From: a virus
Length of the DNA stretch: 21,171 bases
Strand: one strand, 5' to 3'
IMG/VR virus record: IMGVR_UViG_3300004807_000157
Span: 1 to 21,171 of that record
Shown: in pieces, positions 19,725 to 21,171 of the stretch
How the letters are laid out: each line of letters begins with the position of its first letter
How positions within the stretch are numbered: position 1 is the first letter of the stretch
Position numbers and translations under genes: made by a program
The notes under the pieces: generated by a model
Databases searched by the model: none
What the model was told of the DNA's origin: nothing
What the model saw: only the letters and a program-made list of their open reading frames with translations

Positions 19725-21171
19725 TTTCTTTAACTACGTGCAATGTATTGTTGACCCTTCCGGCCAGTTCGTCTTTGTGACTCACTAACCAAATGCTTTT
19801 ATCGCTGTCTCGACTCATTTTCTTTAATATTGATAATGCATTTTCTACCCCCGAACTGTCCATGCCCGAATCAACAAGCTCGTCAATGAACAACAAGTTG
19901 ATGGGCTGATATAAACTTTCCCAAACATCACGGAACGCCCAGCTCAAACTCAAGATTAATCTATTGCGTTCGCCTCGACTTAGATTATCAAAATCTAGTT
20001 CCCGACCCAGTTCGCTGATGCTGACAGTTAAATCGTTATTGAATTTAACAGTATGTGGCAAGCCAATGCGATCTAGATATTGTCCTAAACGTGCATTTAA
20101 ATAACTTAGATTTTGATCAATAATACGTTTACGAATAAAACTGTCTTTGTTGGTCAATAACTTGTACAAGAACTCTTGATGTTGCTTGATTCGGTCAAGT
20201 TCGTTCATCAAGTCGTAATTGATTTCTTCTAATGCTTGGTCGCTCATGTCTTGAATCTGATCGGCATAAGGATCAGTTTCTTCTTGTTTGGCAGTCAATT
20301 GAGTCAACACACTGCCCATACTTGATCTATGTTCAAATGCATCGCTCTCGTTGGTATAGTAAACTTCTGGCCGTGTGCCCAACTCGCCTAATGCAGTCAA
20401 CGCGGCGGTATTCTCAAGCCATTGTGTATGGGCCGCAAGAGCATTTAAAGCAACTTCGCTAATTTGTTTTTGTTTGTCGGCCAACATCTGCTCGTGATTG
20501 TCGTCATGCAAGTCCTGTCCACAAGCATGACATTGATGATTTTGCAATGCTTCTAGTTCAGCATTTAATTTAGCTAAAACTTTGTCTTCTCGAGCTTGGT
20601 CACGTTCGTTTTGTGCAATGTAGCCTTTGATCTTGTCAATCTCGGCCTTCTTCTTGTTGTACTCGCTTAACTGTTGATGTGCAACTAGTTCTGCTTCAAT
20701 GTCTAAATGACTTAGTTCATCAAATGCACTCTGCAACTTGGCACAGTCTTCGTCGTGTTTCTTTTGCCATAGAGTTTGTCTGCGTTTTAAATTATCTATT
20801 TGTTCTTGTATACGTGTGTTAGCATCTGTGACTGCTTTGATTCTAAACTCTTCTTGAGTTATAGCATCTTTTGTAGCCTTAGTCTGTTCTTTAAGTAATT
20901 CTGCTTTTTCGCTTAATAGTGTAATGCCCAACAACTGTTCAATGATAGTGCGTTGATCGTTGGCTTTTAGTGCTAGAAAAGGTTCAGTATAGGTGTTTAG
21001 GGCCACAATGTGCTTGAACATTTCGTGACTCATGCCCAACATACGTTCTATGTCGGCTTGAGTCTCTCGTGAATCACCTTGAGCTTCGTCTGTGATTTCT
21101 CGTTCGGTGTCGTTGACCCAAAACTTCATTACGTTGGGCTTACGTCCTCGTTCGATACGATAGTTTTGCCC
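19684..21171 (-). CDS. 46: Recombination endonuclease subunit gp46, Rad50-like, 5' end outside window
   Basis: ATPase subunit of the phage Mre11-Rad50-like complex (with gp47) that resects DNA ends for recombination-dependent replication. The frame continues past ATG 21129 to base 21171 (reading YRIERGRKPNV before that Met), matching the 'Y-I-RG-KPNV' segment in the N-terminal lobe of T4 gp46, so the 5' end with the Walker A motif is off the window; 495 residues are visible. The middle is coiled coil with a zinc hook CHAC in NHQCHACGQDL. The C-terminal lobe has the ABC signature LSRGERNRL, Walker B INLLFIDELVDSGMD and the switch histidine in VSHKDEL. Length with the missing part would be close to T4 gp46 (560). 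It overlaps the radical SAM start by 41 bases. Confidence 0.96.
   Translation of the reverse strand, partial: GQNYRIERGRKPNVMKFWVNDTEREITDEAQGDSRETQADIERMLGMSHEMFKHIVALNTYTEPFLALKANDQRTIIEQLLGITLLSEKAELLKEQTKATKDAITQEEFRIKAVTDANTRIQEQIDNLKRRQTLWQKKHDEDCAKLQSAFDELSHLDIEAELVAHQQLSEYNKKKAEIDKIKGYIAQNERDQAREDKVLAKLNAELEALQNHQCHACGQDLHDDNHEQMLADKQKQISEVALNALAAHTQWLENTAALTALGELGTRPEVYYTNESDAFEHRSSMGSVLTQLTAKQEETDPYADQIQDMSDQALEEINYDLMNELDRIKQHQEFLYKLLTNKDSFIRKRIIDQNLSYLNARLGQYLDRIGLPHTVKFNNDLTVSISELGRELDFDNLSRGERNRLILSLSWAFRDVWESLYQPINLLFIDELVDSGMDSSGVENALSILKKMSRDSDKSIWLVSHKDELAGRVNNTLHVVKENGYTSYNADVDIN

Overview
The window is part of the genome of a tailed, contractile-tail (myovirus) phage of the wider T4-like superfamily, of the kind seen in aquatic cyanophages, pelagiphages and relatives. 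The evidence is a run of T4-type head genes in T4 order on the minus strand (portal gp20, a small gene, gp67-like core protein, gp21 protease, gp22 scaffold, gp23 capsid), a gp46 recombination ATPase, and repeated copies of the T4-type late promoter box TATAAATA. No host gene, rRNA or tRNA was seen. The host cannot be fixed from this window; the moderate AT bias, the short gp23 (390 residues) and the style of the fibre proteins suggest an aquatic bacterium.

Layout, left to right. Positions 1-6536 (minus) hold six virion fibre/appendage genes built from shared modules; the leftmost runs off the window. Positions 6662-8061 (minus) hold three small or medium virion-type genes, mostly separate units with their own late boxes and terminators. 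One is a 56-residue Ala/Pro/Val/Lys-rich gene whose stop codon lies inside the next promoter. Positions 8062-14367 (minus) are the head module. Positions 14400-16769 (minus) encode a tail tape measure protein. A 66-bp divergent gap follows with two late boxes facing each other. Positions 16836-17914 (plus) carry a gp26-like baseplate gene and a small tail-assembly-type gene that starts at TTG. Positions 17915-18370 contain no gene but many hairpins and one long-range helix. Positions 18371-21171 (minus) carry a GIY-YIG nuclease-like gene, a radical SAM protein with extra C-terminal cysteines, and the C-terminal part of gp46, which runs off the right edge.

How the genes work together: the late boxes lie only in front of structural genes (head, tape measure, baseplate, fibres), whereas the gp46/radical SAM/GIY-YIG block has none in view, fitting an early or middle recombination and accessory block that converges on the late tail block. 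The gene-free interval between them holds a terminator for the rightward transcript and, on the minus strand directly after the nuclease gene, a candidate structured RNA of about 400 nt. That interval is the best candidate for something undescribed here. The overlapping late promoters at 16793-16825 and the possibly leaderless 84-residue gene at 12357 are the next most unusual points.
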